Positions 1 to 9,911 of a DNA stretch of 47,665 nucleotides are shown here, piece after piece. The DNA lies in contig CALHDG010000216.1 of assembly GCA_938023075.1 (NCBI GenBank), forward strand, positions 1-47,665. Reading direction: 5' to 3'. Below the pieces are notes generated by a model, which saw only the letters and a list, made by a program, of their open reading frames with translations, was not told where the DNA came from and ran no database searches. The number at the start of each line of letters is the position of its first letter. The stretch's first letter is position 1. The position numbers and the translations under genes were made by a program. The stretch comes from an uncultured Chitinophagales bacterium. Lineage in GTDB: Bacteria; Bacteroidota; Bacteroidia; Chitinophagales; JAHDHT01.

Positions 1-1565
1 CCTGCCGGTAATGGTTCTTCAAAGGATACATTACCGTTGGCAACTATACTTGTTGGGCAGCCAATTGGGGCAACAGGTTCTCCGACATCTGGTACACCTT
101 CGCCGGTTAACTCTGTAAGATAAACTTCTATATATGGATAACCGTTTCCATAATCTGCCAGTGCATCGGCAGCATTATTTGGGTTTAGATTATTTGAAAG
201 CTCCCAGGTATTTGGTATGCCGTCATTATCGCTATCAGCCGGTATACTTGCCATTGGTGTTAATGCGGGCCAACCACCAACTTCTGATGGGTCATTAATA
301 ATTCCATAATATTCTGAGGTACCATTCCAATTATTTGCATCGGTTCCTTGTACGTATTTTACATTGGTTGGTGTTCTATTCATTACATCGTTGATGATAC
401 GCTCGTCAACCAAATCGGGGTTGAGGTTTGCACCTACATCAGCCAGTACAATTTGTTCAAGATTAGCTGCATCGGGCAAGGTAGAAAAACTGGAAGCTAA
501 GGGTGAATTGAATGCTGTATTTGAACGACCTGTTTGGTTGCTCAAAAAAGAAAGGTAACCAACTTCATCCCATTCCGGTTGATTATCATTGGTACGGTGT
601 ACTCCAATATTTCCCTGCATATAAATTTGGTTGGTGGCAGACTCAACGGCGTGTACCATATATCTTGCAGTTCTTGTATCACGACCAGAAATCAGCCGGT
701 TCTTAACCACGTTTGTTCTCATAGTACCATTGTCACCCTGTCTGGAAAGGTCATCTAATTCGATACCAAAATAGCGATTGTTATAAATTAAATTATTTAC
801 AATTTCGTGCGTGCTTCCCGGAGAAGAAAGCCTGGGATTTCTAAAATCATTATGTGCAAATAGATTTCTATAAAAAGTCATATGATTAGCTGGGTTATCT
901 TGCCAACCAAAAAGTGCGCCCATACTATGGCCAGTTTGAAAGTTACTGTGAGATGGATTTGTAGAATAGTTATGTGTTGAGAAATACAATCCCTCGGAAC
1001 TAATGGTATGTTGAATGGTGCCATAATTACATGGACCTCCATCAATATTTTCATCTGTACTCCACGAAACAGAACAATGGTCTACTATCCAATGGTCACC
1101 AAAAAAACTGATATTGTCACCAACATATTCTGGTGCAGTACCGGGTCCACGCCTTACACGAATGTATCTTATTATAGTATGGTCGCCCGAAAATATTAAA
1201 AGTTGGGCATTATGTAGTCCATCAGACCGGATGGTAATGCCTTCTCCTCCGTTTCGAAAAGCCGTTTGACCGGCAACATAAATATTAGAAGCATTTACTT
1301 GAATGGTAGACGATAAGGTAATTGTGCCAGCCACATTAAAAATGATGTAGCGATTGCTACCCGACAAAGCCTCTCGCAATGAGCCTGAACCCGAATCGTT
1401 CAAATTGGTTACGAAGTAGGCAGTTTTAGCCGGCTGACCAACTCCCGCTAAACGTCAGTAGCCAACAGCACCGGGAAAAGCAACAATCTCTTGAGCCTTT
1501 GTAGATAAATTAGTTGAGGCAATTATTAGTAAAATTATTAATGAGTAAATATAGTTATTTTTCAT
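1..1565 (-). pseudogene. Pectate-lyase-like polysaccharide lyase (PL1 type), interrupted by one in-frame TGA; 3' end beyond window
   Basis: The reading frame starts at ATG 1565-1563 with a signal peptide (MKNNYIYSLIILLIIAST) and the usual mature start AFPGAVGY of secreted pectate lyases. Codon 37 is TGA (1457-1455). The frame then runs open to the window edge: LNDSGSGSLREAL, FFGDHWIVDHCSVSWSTDE (the vDHcSvSWstDE strand of PL1-like beta-helices), and finally DSDNDGIPNTWELSNNLNP, a calcium-binding thrombospondin-3/dockerin-like loop. Related proteins normally have Gly after GY/GF, so a single GGA-to-TGA change explains the stop. No in-frame ATG lies near enough downstream to restart a useful protein. 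It probably degraded pectin or a related uronan outside the cell, beside the two cellulases. It could be a fresh pseudogene or a base-call error. Confidence 0.8.
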
Positions 1566-1635
1566 GGTTGATTGATTATATATGTTTGAATCAAAAGAAA
1601 TCTTCGTTTCTTATAATTAATATACGCTTTAATTC

Positions 1636-1699
1636 GATTACGAAATGTCATACTATTTTAGTTCATCTAACCAAAAATGATGTATGACATTTTGTAATC
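1636..1699. repeat. Long inverted repeat (18-bp arms, one mismatch)
   Basis: Arms 1636-1653 and 1682-1699 are complementary over 18 bases with one mismatch, separated by 28 bases. The pair lies 71-134 bases upstream of the lyase start and about 190 bases past the stop of the GH5 gene at 1889. No long T-run follows, so an operator or a recoil-type terminator are both possible. The rest of the gap 1566-1888 is AT-rich with no other recognisable feature. Confidence 0.6.
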
Positions 1700-1888
1700 A
1701 AAAAATTAACAATGAGCTATCCTTTAGTTTTAAATAAAATCATTTAGCTCGTTGAATCTTGTTGTATGATCAATTTAAACTTAGTTAATTATTTAATATA
1801 ATTAAAGATGATTCAAGAACTATTATGGTTTGTTTTACATAAGCCAACATTTTAATGGTTAAAAAATATATAATTCAAGTTTTTTATT

Positions 1889-4000
1889 TTATTCAGGGCA
1901 TTCATCAATAGTTGCCGAAAACCGTCCGCCTTTTTCAACGGTAAATTCATCATTTAAATTAATTTGATGGATACCAATAAATTCTGCAGCGTTATCTTCT
2001 AAAATTTTAGCATCGGATTCGATGGTACCAGCTACATAATAATCAGCTGTTGTATCGTAGCTTACTTGTATGGTGCGGGTGCATATATTGTTTGTACTAT
2101 TGCCCGATTGGTCTTGGGTAGCTATCAGTTTAAAATAATCAACATCCATCCAGCCCCAACTTTTTACAAACTCTAGGGTACTCTGTCCGCTTTCAAAGTA
2201 ATACTCGCCAACGGTTAATTCTGTAAAACTGTTCGATTCAACAAATTGTATGTTGCCTAAAAATGTGTTGTTCAAATAAACATCATTATTTTTATTTCCA
2301 CTTGATGAGCGGTAACCAATAGTCAATTGGTAAGTTCCGGGGTTTTCGATATCTGCATGTACCACTATTTTATCACCATCATTATCTATCCCATCAACAA
2401 ATTGTCCATTCGATGCTGTTGCGTCATTAGATACATCAACACCGGTTAACTGCCCATCTTCGGCTTCAAATTTTAAAGTTGTATTGGGCTGCGGGTTTTC
2501 GGGTTCTTCCTCATTACCTAGTCTATCAATTTTAATATAATCTACATCAAACCAACCCCAATGTTTCTCAATGGCAATCGTGTTGTTCCCAGCATTCAAG
2601 TTAACATCTATCGTTTTATTGGCGAATGCCGTTGCGGTTTCAAATGAAATATTTTCTCTTTCTCCATTATTTACCCTTACATAGTTTTCTTTACGTGAAG
2701 TACAGGCATAACGTATAGTTAATGGATACACTCCGCTTGTAGGTGCAATAATATTATTGAATATTATTTTGTCTCCATCGTCTATAATTTCAGTTACGTA
2801 TGCGCTATTGGAGATATTATTGTAACCCGTATTAGATACAGAAACACCAAGCAATTCGGCATTTTCTGCTTCAAATTTTGATGTTTGCCCTCCCGAAGGA
2901 TTTTGCACTATATTTGCTGGTGTAACATTCCATTGTTCGATAATTTCTTTTACTTTACGACCCGAATTGGTTAGATTATCATTCTTTAAACCTTGAATTC
3001 CGGCTGAAGGTTTAATTGCCGAAGCTCCTTCATTTTTGTCGCTAATAGCCCAATTTGCGTGGCTTATGTAATTTTCTTTTAAAAAGTTCATCCATAAATC
3101 GGTTTGGTAATAGTTCACATCTCCTTGTCCGTTTTCGTCAACGGTACCCCATTCGGTTACAAATATGGGAATGCCTTTGTCCATTGCTGCTTTGGCATCA
3201 TCTTTAAAATTATTGTTATGATAATTTGAATTGGCATAAAAATGTAACGTGTAGGCTACATTGTTATCCATAGTTATTGGGTCGTCTGCTGGCCCAATGG
3301 CATGTACTCTAGGCGTACCGTCGGCATAGGTGCCCGGTTTGCCTACCAAATGCCCGCCCGACCAATGCGGCGTTCCAACTATAATTAAATTGTCGGTATC
3401 TATACTTCTAATAGCGGTTATTACAGCTTCGGCATAAATTTTTATTTCGGGCCACGAAATTTCATTGCGTTCTGTTTTTTCACTATCACTTACCTTCCAT
3501 TTGTAGTTAGGTTCATTATAAATTTCATAAATTACATTATCATAACTACCATATAAAGTGGCTATTTCTTTAAAAAAAGTAATAGCTTCTGCTTGCTGTA
3601 AATTTGCGTGGTGCGAGTGCCAATCAATAATAACATATATTCCTTTATCAATAGCAGCATCAACCACAGCTTTTACTTTGTTCATTTCTGATACAGGATT
3701 AACTAAATATCCTCCCCCAAAAGCATCAACCCCCATTGCTACTCTAATTATGCTAGAATTCCAGTTGTCGGCAAGATGGTTTAGCGTTTCGGCATTAAAA
3801 AATTTACCTCCGTGAGCTTCATCTAAGCTCCAAAATAAGCTATTGCCGGCTAAACTAATTTTTTGATTGTATTGATTGGCTACATAAGAACCGGAAACCT
3901 GCAACCTGCCATGTTGGGCTACAACGGAGCCTTGAGGTGCTTGTGCAAATGCGCAACAAAGTGTTAGATTTAGTAAAAAGAACGTAAACAATTTCATCAT
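1889..4000 (-). CDS. Secreted GH5 endoglucanase with two CBM6/35-like modules
   Basis: The protein has 703 residues. Residues 1-20 are a signal peptide ending AFAQ. Residues ~27-360 form a GH5 (subfamily 2-like) cellulase: YVIIDWHSHHA (~122-132), acid/base Glu163 in IYEIYNEP, HFY (~253), and nucleophile Glu284 in FVTEWGTV. Two beta-sandwich carbohydrate-binding modules follow at ~375-495 and ~508-628, each with the FEAE opening and the HWGWFDVDY or SWGWMDVDY closing strand. The last ~65 residues (CTRTIQVSYDTTADYYVAG to FTVEKGGRFSATI) match the small C-terminal '3-coathanger stack'-type domain common on secreted Bacteroidota proteins. It should hydrolyse internal beta-1,4 bonds in cellulose or mixed-linkage glucan. 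It is paralogous to the C-terminal two thirds of the gene just upstream (4371-7700). Confidence 0.92.
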   Translation of the reverse strand: MMKLFTFFLLNLTLCCAFAQAPQGSVVAQHGRLQVSGSYVANQYNQKISLAGNSLFWSLDEAHGGKFFNAETLNHLADNWNSSIIRVAMGVDAFGGGYLVNPVSEMNKVKAVVDAAIDKGIYVIIDWHSHHANLQQAEAITFFKEIATLYGSYDNVIYEIYNEPNYKWKVSDSEKTERNEISWPEIKIYAEAVITAIRSIDTDNLIIVGTPHWSGGHLVGKPGTYADGTPRVHAIGPADDPITMDNNVAYTLHFYANSNYHNNNFKDDAKAAMDKGIPIFVTEWGTVDENGQGDVNYYQTDLWMNFLKENYISHANWAISDKNEGASAIKPSAGIQGLKNDNLTNSGRKVKEIIEQWNVTPANIVQNPSGGQTSKFEAENAELLGVSVSNTGYNNISNSAYVTEIIDDGDKIIFNNIIAPTSGVYPLTIRYACTSRKENYVRVNNGERENISFETATAFANKTIDVNLNAGNNTIAIEKHWGWFDVDYIKIDRLGNEEEPENPQPNTTLKFEAEDGQLTGVDVSNDATASNGQFVDGIDNDGDKIVVHADIENPGTYQLTIGYRSSSGNKNNDVYLNNTFLGNIQFVESNSFTELTVGEYYFESGQSTLEFVKSWGWMDVDYFKLIATQDQSGNSTNNICTRTIQVSYDTTADYYVAGTIESDAKILEDNAAEFIGIHQINLNDEFTVEKGGRFSATIDECPE

Positions 4001-4100
4001 ATTTTTTTTTAGATGCTTAAGTGTATTTAAACTTAAGCATACGGTTAATTATATTTTTTGTATAATATATTTGTTACAATTATGGGCGGGCGCAGTTAGC

Positions 4101-4358
4101 AATTTAGCCCCTATTTCCAAGCCAACAACACTAAAGTGCATTGGGTTGTTTAGCAGCTAAGTGTTGTTTTTCGAATGGAAAAATTCGTCATTCAAAATTC
4201 GGTGTTCGATATTTTTCGGATGACTATTTAATGAATAACGAATATCGATTAACGAATAATGAATAATGAATAATGAATGTTAAATTATTTTTAATGTATA
4301 AACAAATGACACGTTAGGACCCAAAGTTGATGCAAGCCAAAGAGCTTCGCTTCCAAAT
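4101..4358 (-). repeat. Long-form dispersed repeat, copy F (degenerate ends)
   Basis: This is one of three long copies (also ~19981-20333 and 44085-44556) of a mobile-looking intergenic repeat. It keeps the junction tagcccctattt|ccaagcc, the perfect GCACTaaAGTGC-like core (here ACTAAAGT), the run of attcgttaatcgat-like words and the gcttcgcttc end. The outer ends have decayed. It fills most of the 4001-4370 gap between the two GH5 genes. No gene was seen there. Confidence 0.75.
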
Positions 4359-4370
4359 AATTTTTATCCT

Positions 4371-7300
4371 TTACTCATCACATGCTTCAATGCTAGCTAA
4401 AAACCTGGCACCTTTTTCTACGGTAAAATTATTTTGTAAATTGATGGTTTCTTTACATACAAACTCGGTGGTATGATTGGCAACAACCGTAGCATTGGCA
4501 TTGATGATACCTGCAACGTAGTAGTCGGCAGTAGTGTTGTAGCTAACTTGCAAAGTGCGGTTGCAAAGGTTATTGCTGGCACCAGCATTTTGATTGCCGG
4601 TAGCTACTATTTCAAAATAATCAACATCCATCCAACCCCAGCTTTTTACAAATTCTACAATATTTTCACCGGCTTCAAAGTAGAACTCGCCTACCGTCAT
4701 ATCCGTAAAAGTATCAGATTGTACAAATTGAATGTTACCCAAAAAAGTATCGTTTAAATATATGTCATTTTTTTTGTCACCACCAGTTGAACGATAGCCA
4801 ATATTAAGTTGGTAGGTACCTGGTGCGCTTACATTTATACTAACTGCTAATTGGTCGCCTTCATCGTGAAAATCCGTAACAAATTCACCATTAGATGCAC
4901 TAGTGCCGGTTTGGTTATTAACACCGGTTGCTTGTCCGTTTTCTGCTTCAACTCTTGTAGTTTCATTGGGTTGTGGTGGTTCAGGTTCTTCATTACCAAT
5001 TCCATCAATTTCTATATAATCTACATCAAACCAGCCCCAATGTTTTTCTATAGCAATGGTATTGTTTCCTGCATTTAAATTTACCGTTATGGTTTTGTTT
5101 GTAAAAGCTGTAGCAGTTTCAAACGAAATATTTTCTCTTCCTGCTCCATTCACATTTACATAATTTTCTTTATAAGAAGTGGAAGCATAGCGAATGGTTA
5201 AAGGATACAAACCCGCTGCCGGTGCAACAATATTATTGAACACTACTTGATCTCCATCGTCTGTTATGCCGGTAACATATTCGCCATTAGAAATGTTGTT
5301 GTAATTGGTGTTTGAAGTTGTAACGCCATCTAACACGGCATTTTCGGCTTCGAATCTCGTTGATCCGTTTGATGGATTATGCTCTATTTGTAAGGGTGTA
5401 ACATTCCAATTTTGGATGATGGCTTTTACTTTTCTGCCCGATTCAGTTAATTGATCAGTTACTAAACCTTCAATGCCTGCACCCGCAGTAACCGTAGAAG
5501 CTCCTTCATTTTTATCACCAATTGACCAATTGGCATGACTAATAAAATTTTCTTTCATAAAATCCATCCATAAATCGGTTTGATAATAATTTACATCACC
5601 ATCTCCATCAGCTTCAACCGTACCCCATTCAGTAACAAATATTGGTATGCCATTGTTCATAGCTTCTAAGGCATCGGCTCTAAAGTTTTTGTGTGAAGGC
5701 TCGGCTGCGTAAAAGTGTAAGGTGTAAGCTACATTTACATCGTTTATCGGATTTAAAGAAGCCTCCACTACTTTTTGGGAATAAAAACGGGTTCCAACAA
5801 TAATCAAATTATCCGGGTCTTTGCTTCTAATAGCACTAATAACGGCTTCGGCGTACGATTTAATTTCGGACCAGGAAGTACCAATGGGTTCATTGTAGAT
5901 TTCGTAAATCACATTATCATAAGCTCCATATTGTTCTGCCATTTCGGTAAAAAAATCAATCGCTTCTTGTTGGTAGTCTTCTGCGTGGTGCGAATGCCAA
6001 TCAATAATTACATAAATGCCATTGCCAATTGCGGCATCCACAATAGTTTTTACCCGGTCTTTTTCTTCATCATTTCCATCAAAAATGTACCCGTTATTTG
6101 GCGGGTAAACATCTTGATGATCGGCACCCATGGCTGCTCTTACAATGCTCGAATTCCAGTTTTGGGCTAAATGATTTACCGTTTCTGCATTATAAAATTT
6201 TGATCCCTCGCTAAAGTTACTCCAGTACAAGCTGTTGCCCGCCAAGCTAATTTTTTGATTGTATTGATTAGCCACATATTTACCCGACACTTGTAAGCGA
6301 CCGTGTTGCTCAACAATAGTATTTGGTGGTAGAACGCCACATTCTAAAATACAATTGCTGTTGTTGTATTTATCCCGAATAAAATCGCCGGGTTGCGGAC
6401 CAAAGCCGAGACTAAAATTAATGCCTATATCGCTTTTTTTGTGACAGTAACTCATTACCGTTCCACCACTTGCTGGCGAACCGGGTAAGGCGCAGGAACC
6501 TTCGGTAAAGTCATCACAGCTATCAATGGCAGTATTGTTACCATTCCATACACAGGCGTGGGTATGGCGTGAGCCAAAATTATGTCCCATTTCGTGAGCA
6601 AACACATACAAATCCCAAGTATATGCAGGAAAGGTATTGTAAGTACTATATAAAGCACTAATGGCATGATTTTCATTGATACTGCATAAAACATCAATTC
6701 TTGCCTGCCCGGCATTTAATGGTCTGCCGGTAATTAAATGCGCCAATCTGCCATTGAAGTTATCTTGCCGAAGTTCTTGAAACCGGTTTAATCCTTGCGC
6801 CGTACTTGAGATATCGACAAAAGGACCTGCTTCGGTATGCACAAAAATTTCAGAAATAGATACTTCAATTGATTCGTTAAAGTAGATGGTTTCTACTTCA
6901 TTAAACAAGCCATTTAAATAAACTTCTACATTGTTTACTGAGCTTCCATTATCTTCAAAAAATGCAAAATCAGCCTCAATATAAATTGGCACACATTCTC
7001 CTGCAATGCTTGCATTACCCGTATTGCTTACATTGATGTTTCCTTCTTCGGGTTCTTCTGGGGTATTGCAGGTATATTCTGGTGGGCTTAGTAAGTTCAC
7101 ATCGTTATACAATACATATTTTGAATTGGTGTTGGGCATTTTGCCTACCACATAGTTTCCATCAATATCCGAAGCTAAAATGCGAATTTGATTGTTGCTA
7201 ATGGTTACTGCTGCCAACGATTGCTCATCGTTTTTTATGATGCCTTTGTAAAATGTTACTTCAGCTTTTGGGTGGCTTTTGAGGGCTGTTGTTTTACTGG

Positions 7301-7700
7301 TTCGCACTTGGTAAGCCGGTTGCTGAATGTTATCACGTACTAACTCCAATTCGAAATAATTGGTTTCGCTTACGGGCACTTTTAAAGTTAGAAAATTTTG
7401 TTTGGCTTTGAGTAGTTGATTAACTGCTACTTCGTTTAACTCTAATTCAATTGAAGTTGAAACATTTTGTGCTGATTTTTCACTTCTACTATTGCTGAAT
7501 TTAAAGACATTTACAGCGTTTGAAGTTTTAGAATTTTGACGGTTTTGGTTGATGTACTTAGCAAGCCGGTTTGGATTGTAGTTTTCTTTTGGTGAGCTTT
7601 TGTAAGTTAGGTTTTGTTGGGTTCTTTCTATTAGATCTTGTGCACCAGTAAAAGCCGTCGAAGCTAATAGCACCGCTACGAGGAATAATAAATTTTTCAT
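4371..7700 (-). CDS. Secreted metalloprotease-cellulase fusion (M12B/reprolysin-like + GH5 + 2 CBM)
   Basis: The protein has 1109 residues. It has a signal peptide (1-20), a ~200-residue propeptide-like N region, then a metzincin protease at ~230-450. The zinc motif is HEMGHNFGSRH (369-379, HExxHxxGxxH) and the Met-turn is GGTVMSYC (412-419). From ~462 (IVEQHGRLQVSGKYVANQ) it is a full GH5 endoglucanase: IIDWHSHHA ~565, acid/base Glu604 in NEP, nucleophile Glu692 in VTEWG. Two CBM6/35-like modules lie at ~782-900 and ~915-1034, with the same C-terminal domain as the neighbour (ending FTVEKGARFLASI). All key catalytic residues of both enzymes are present, so both activities are plausible. The reading frame is unbroken across the join near residue 455. 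The likely role is extracellular attack on plant or algal material where protein and glucan are mixed; that is an inference. Confidence 0.9.
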   Translation of the reverse strand: MKNLLFLVAVLLASTAFTGAQDLIERTQQNLTYKSSPKENYNPNRLAKYINQNRQNSKTSNAVNVFKFSNSRSEKSAQNVSTSIELELNEVAVNQLLKAKQNFLTLKVPVSETNYFELELVRDNIQQPAYQVRTSKTTALKSHPKAEVTFYKGIIKNDEQSLAAVTISNNQIRILASDIDGNYVVGKMPNTNSKYVLYNDVNLLSPPEYTCNTPEEPEEGNINVSNTGNASIAGECVPIYIEADFAFFEDNGSSVNNVEVYLNGLFNEVETIYFNESIEVSISEIFVHTEAGPFVDISSTAQGLNRFQELRQDNFNGRLAHLITGRPLNAGQARIDVLCSINENHAISALYSTYNTFPAYTWDLYVFAHEMGHNFGSRHTHACVWNGNNTAIDSCDDFTEGSCALPGSPASGGTVMSYCHKKSDIGINFSLGFGPQPGDFIRDKYNNSNCILECGVLPPNTIVEQHGRLQVSGKYVANQYNQKISLAGNSLYWSNFSEGSKFYNAETVNHLAQNWNSSIVRAAMGADHQDVYPPNNGYIFDGNDEEKDRVKTIVDAAIGNGIYVIIDWHSHHAEDYQQEAIDFFTEMAEQYGAYDNVIYEIYNEPIGTSWSEIKSYAEAVISAIRSKDPDNLIIVGTRFYSQKVVEASLNPINDVNVAYTLHFYAAEPSHKNFRADALEAMNNGIPIFVTEWGTVEADGDGDVNYYQTDLWMDFMKENFISHANWSIGDKNEGASTVTAGAGIEGLVTDQLTESGRKVKAIIQNWNVTPLQIEHNPSNGSTRFEAENAVLDGVTTSNTNYNNISNGEYVTGITDDGDQVVFNNIVAPAAGLYPLTIRYASTSYKENYVNVNGAGRENISFETATAFTNKTITVNLNAGNNTIAIEKHWGWFDVDYIEIDGIGNEEPEPPQPNETTRVEAENGQATGVNNQTGTSASNGEFVTDFHDEGDQLAVSINVSAPGTYQLNIGYRSTGGDKKNDIYLNDTFLGNIQFVQSDTFTDMTVGEFYFEAGENIVEFVKSWGWMDVDYFEIVATGNQNAGASNNLCNRTLQVSYNTTADYYVAGIINANATVVANHTTEFVCKETINLQNNFTVEKGARFLASIEACDE

Positions 7701-7880
7701 TAAATATGGTTTATGGTTGATAAATTTATGAGTGGATTCGAAAGGTAAGACTTTTAAAAAAGAAATTTAGTTGCATTGTATGTATTAAATAAATTTTTGT
7801 GTGATTCTCAATTTTTTTTTCGTGTAAGTAATTTATACAATTTCTTTCATTAAGTTAGTTGCCGCAAAGATGTGTAATAC

Positions 7881-8783
7881 ATGAACAAAGATTTTATAAA
7901 AATAGGTATAGCACCCATTAATTGGACGAACGATGACCTGCCTGAATTGGGAGGTGAAATACCGTTTGAACAATGCATTAGCGAAATGGCTTTAGCCGGA
8001 TATGTGGGTTGTGAAGTAGGTACTAAGTTTCCAAGAGATACTGCAGTACTCAAAAAATATTTAGACATTAGAGGATTACAAGTTTGCAACCAATGGTTTA
8101 GCTTTGAGTTAACCACCAAATCTTTAGAGGAAAATATTAAAAATTTCAATACACATTTGGATTTTTTGGAAGCGATGGGAACTAATATTGTTGGCGGTGG
8201 TGAAGTTGGTAACAGTTGTCAAGGCGAACAAAATGCAGGCGTTTTTGAAGCAAAAGGGATGTTGCATACCGCAGAAGAATGGAAAACTTATTGTGATAAA
8301 ATGAACAAGATGGGCAAAGTTGCCAACGATAGAGGTTTCAAGTTGGCTTTTCACCATCATATGGGCACCATTATACAAACGATTGAAGAGACGGATCGTT
8401 TGTTGGACAATACGGATGATCGGTATGTATTTTTAAATTACGATTGTGGGCATTTTACTTTTTCAGGAGAAGATCCGGTTGCAGCCTTAAAAAAATATAT
8501 TGGAAGAACCGCTCACGTGCATTTAAAAGATGTACGCCCAACCATCTTACAAAAAACAAAAGCCGATAATTGGAGTTTTTTAAAAGCAGTGAAAGAAGGC
8601 ATTTTTACCGTGCCGGGAGATGACGGAGGTTGTGTTAATTTTGATGCCTTATTTACAATTATAGCAGATGCTTCTTACCGTGGATGGATTGTGATTGAAG
8701 CTGAACAAGATCCGGCAAAGGCGAATCCTTTTGAGTTTGCGGTAAAGGCGAGAGAGTTTTTGAGAGAAAAAGCTGGGGTGTAA
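7881..8783 (+). CDS. iolE: Myo-inosose-2 dehydratase
   Basis: The protein has 300 residues, normal for IolE, and is a TIM-barrel of the xylose-isomerase-like family. The opening IGIAPINWTNDDLPELGG and VGCEVGTKFPRD are typical, and metal-ligand segments are visible (FHHHMGT, LNYDCGHF, HVHLKDVRP, IEAEQD). It removes water from 2-keto-myo-inositol, the second step of inositol breakdown, in the cytoplasm. It is transcribed away from the cellulase block. The partners iolC, iolB and an iolG-like gene lie 6 kb downstream on the same strand, separated by accessory DNA, so co-transcription with them is doubtful today. Confidence 0.92.
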   Translation: MNKDFIKIGIAPINWTNDDLPELGGEIPFEQCISEMALAGYVGCEVGTKFPRDTAVLKKYLDIRGLQVCNQWFSFELTTKSLEENIKNFNTHLDFLEAMGTNIVGGGEVGNSCQGEQNAGVFEAKGMLHTAEEWKTYCDKMNKMGKVANDRGFKLAFHHHMGTIIQTIEETDRLLDNTDDRYVFLNYDCGHFTFSGEDPVAALKKYIGRTAHVHLKDVRPTILQKTKADNWSFLKAVKEGIFTVPGDDGGCVNFDALFTIIADASYRGWIVIEAEQDPAKANPFEFAVKAREFLREKAGV

Positions 8784-8920
8784 TATTGTCCATTTTAAAA
8801 GTAAAGTGTGCTAAGGTATGGATATGGCAATCGCATAAAAAACATAACGCTGATAATTATATTTATTTGTGTTGAATTTAAATTGATTGGATGATAACTG
8901 TAATTTCTGAGATTGCCCTA

Positions 8921-9006
8921 CTCTGGCGGAGTAAAACCTCGGTAGCAAAAATATTATAAACAGTTAAGCTTCAGCGGAGCGATACCTCATTAGCAAAATG
9001 TATTGG
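8921..9006 (+). repeat. Two imperfect direct repeats, each a REP-like hairpin plus conserved tail
   Basis: Units at ~8919-8960 and ~8967-9006 share the pattern hairpin, then ACCTC, then TAGCAAAA. The first hairpin is TACTC-tggcg-GAGTA and the second GCTTC-agc-GGAGC. The stems differ in sequence but both pair. They are 48 bases apart in the 8784-9130 non-coding stretch after iolE. No gene was seen in this stretch. Confidence 0.55.
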
Positions 9007-9138
9007 TTTATTAATTATAATTAAATAGTGTGCCAATCCTCTGGAGCGTTGAGTTTTGTTACGTGCTTATTCTACCAAGATATCTTCCTTTGGAACTCAA
9101 ATTGTTGGTTTCAATAATCAAGCCGATAAACCACTCTC

Positions 9139-9879
9139 GGCGAGATTTGTAATCTCGCCGCATTTTCAATGTACCGACGAAAGCAAGCATTTGTAATGCG
9201 ATTATATAGTACTACTCCCTGTGTTTATTTTGGCGACATTTTCTTATATTAATTGCTAAACCATTATGGCAGAAAGCTATAAAATAAAAGATGAAGAAGG
9301 ATTATACTTTATGACCATTACAACAGTTGGATGGGTAGATTTATTTATCAGAAATAGATATAAATATGTTATTATAGATGCATGGCAATATTTTATGGAT
9401 AAAAAAGGTTTGAACGCGCATGCATATGTAATAATGTCGAGCCACTTACACGCCATTGTAAGTTCAGAACCCACTTTTAAATTAGTTGACACCATTCGTG
9501 CATCAAAAAATTCTACTCAAAACAATTAGTAAACCTCATTAAAACAACCAAAGAAAGCAGACGAGTATAGCTATTAAATAAATTTAGTTTTGAAGCTAAT
9601 AGAATTAAAAGAGCCAAACATTATGTATAATGGCAGCCCGGCTATCATGCCATTCCACAATATCACAAACAATAATTGAACAAAAACTGAATTACATCCA
9701 CGAAAATCCTGTAAAGGAAGGTAATGTATTCAATGCAATCGCGTATGTTTATTCAAGTGCTTGTAATTATAGTGGAGCAATGGGCGTTATACATGTTGAT
9801 TTAATTGTTTGAATCATTAATCGCATTACCAATGCTTGCTTACTGCAAAGAAAAAAGATGCGGGGAGATTACAAATCTC
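9139..9879 (+). mobile_element. REP-bracketed Y1 transposase element T1 (decayed)
   Basis: The element is bounded by two hairpins on each side in mirror order. On the left are GGCGAGATT-tgt-AATCTCGCC (9139-9159) and GCATT-tgt-AATGC (9187-9199). On the right are GCATT-acc-AATGC (9823-9835) and GAGATT-aca-AATCTC (9865-9879). Between them lies a broken HUH transposase. The same ends recur at ~10795-10920 and 11649-12370, so this is a family with at least three insertions in the window. Confidence 0.75.
9266..9812 (+). pseudogene. REP-associated tyrosine (Y1/HUH) transposase, frameshifted remnant of T1
   Basis: The N-terminal part (9266-9529) opens MAESYKIKDEEGLYFMTITT and keeps the HUH metal site as SSHLHAIVSS. 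It then loses frame near 9520. The C-terminal part resumes in another frame at ~9630-9812 with NYIHENPVKEG, which holds the catalytic Tyr region, and YSSACNYSG. Intact relatives are 170-200 residues in one frame; the intact example in this window is at 10984-11550. Breaks between 9525 and 9630 and the missing central region make an active product unlikely. Confidence 0.8.
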
Positions 9880-9911
9880 GTTGAGCGTTGAGATATGAAA
9901 GACATTATCTA

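Noticed and set aside
3558-3815. Plus-strand open frame inside the GH5 gene
   Set aside because: Antisense shadow of a well-supported cellulase frame; no family features.
6455-6715. Minus-strand 86-codon frame within the protease region
   Set aside because: Alternative frame overlapping the HExxH domain; composition is that of a shadow.
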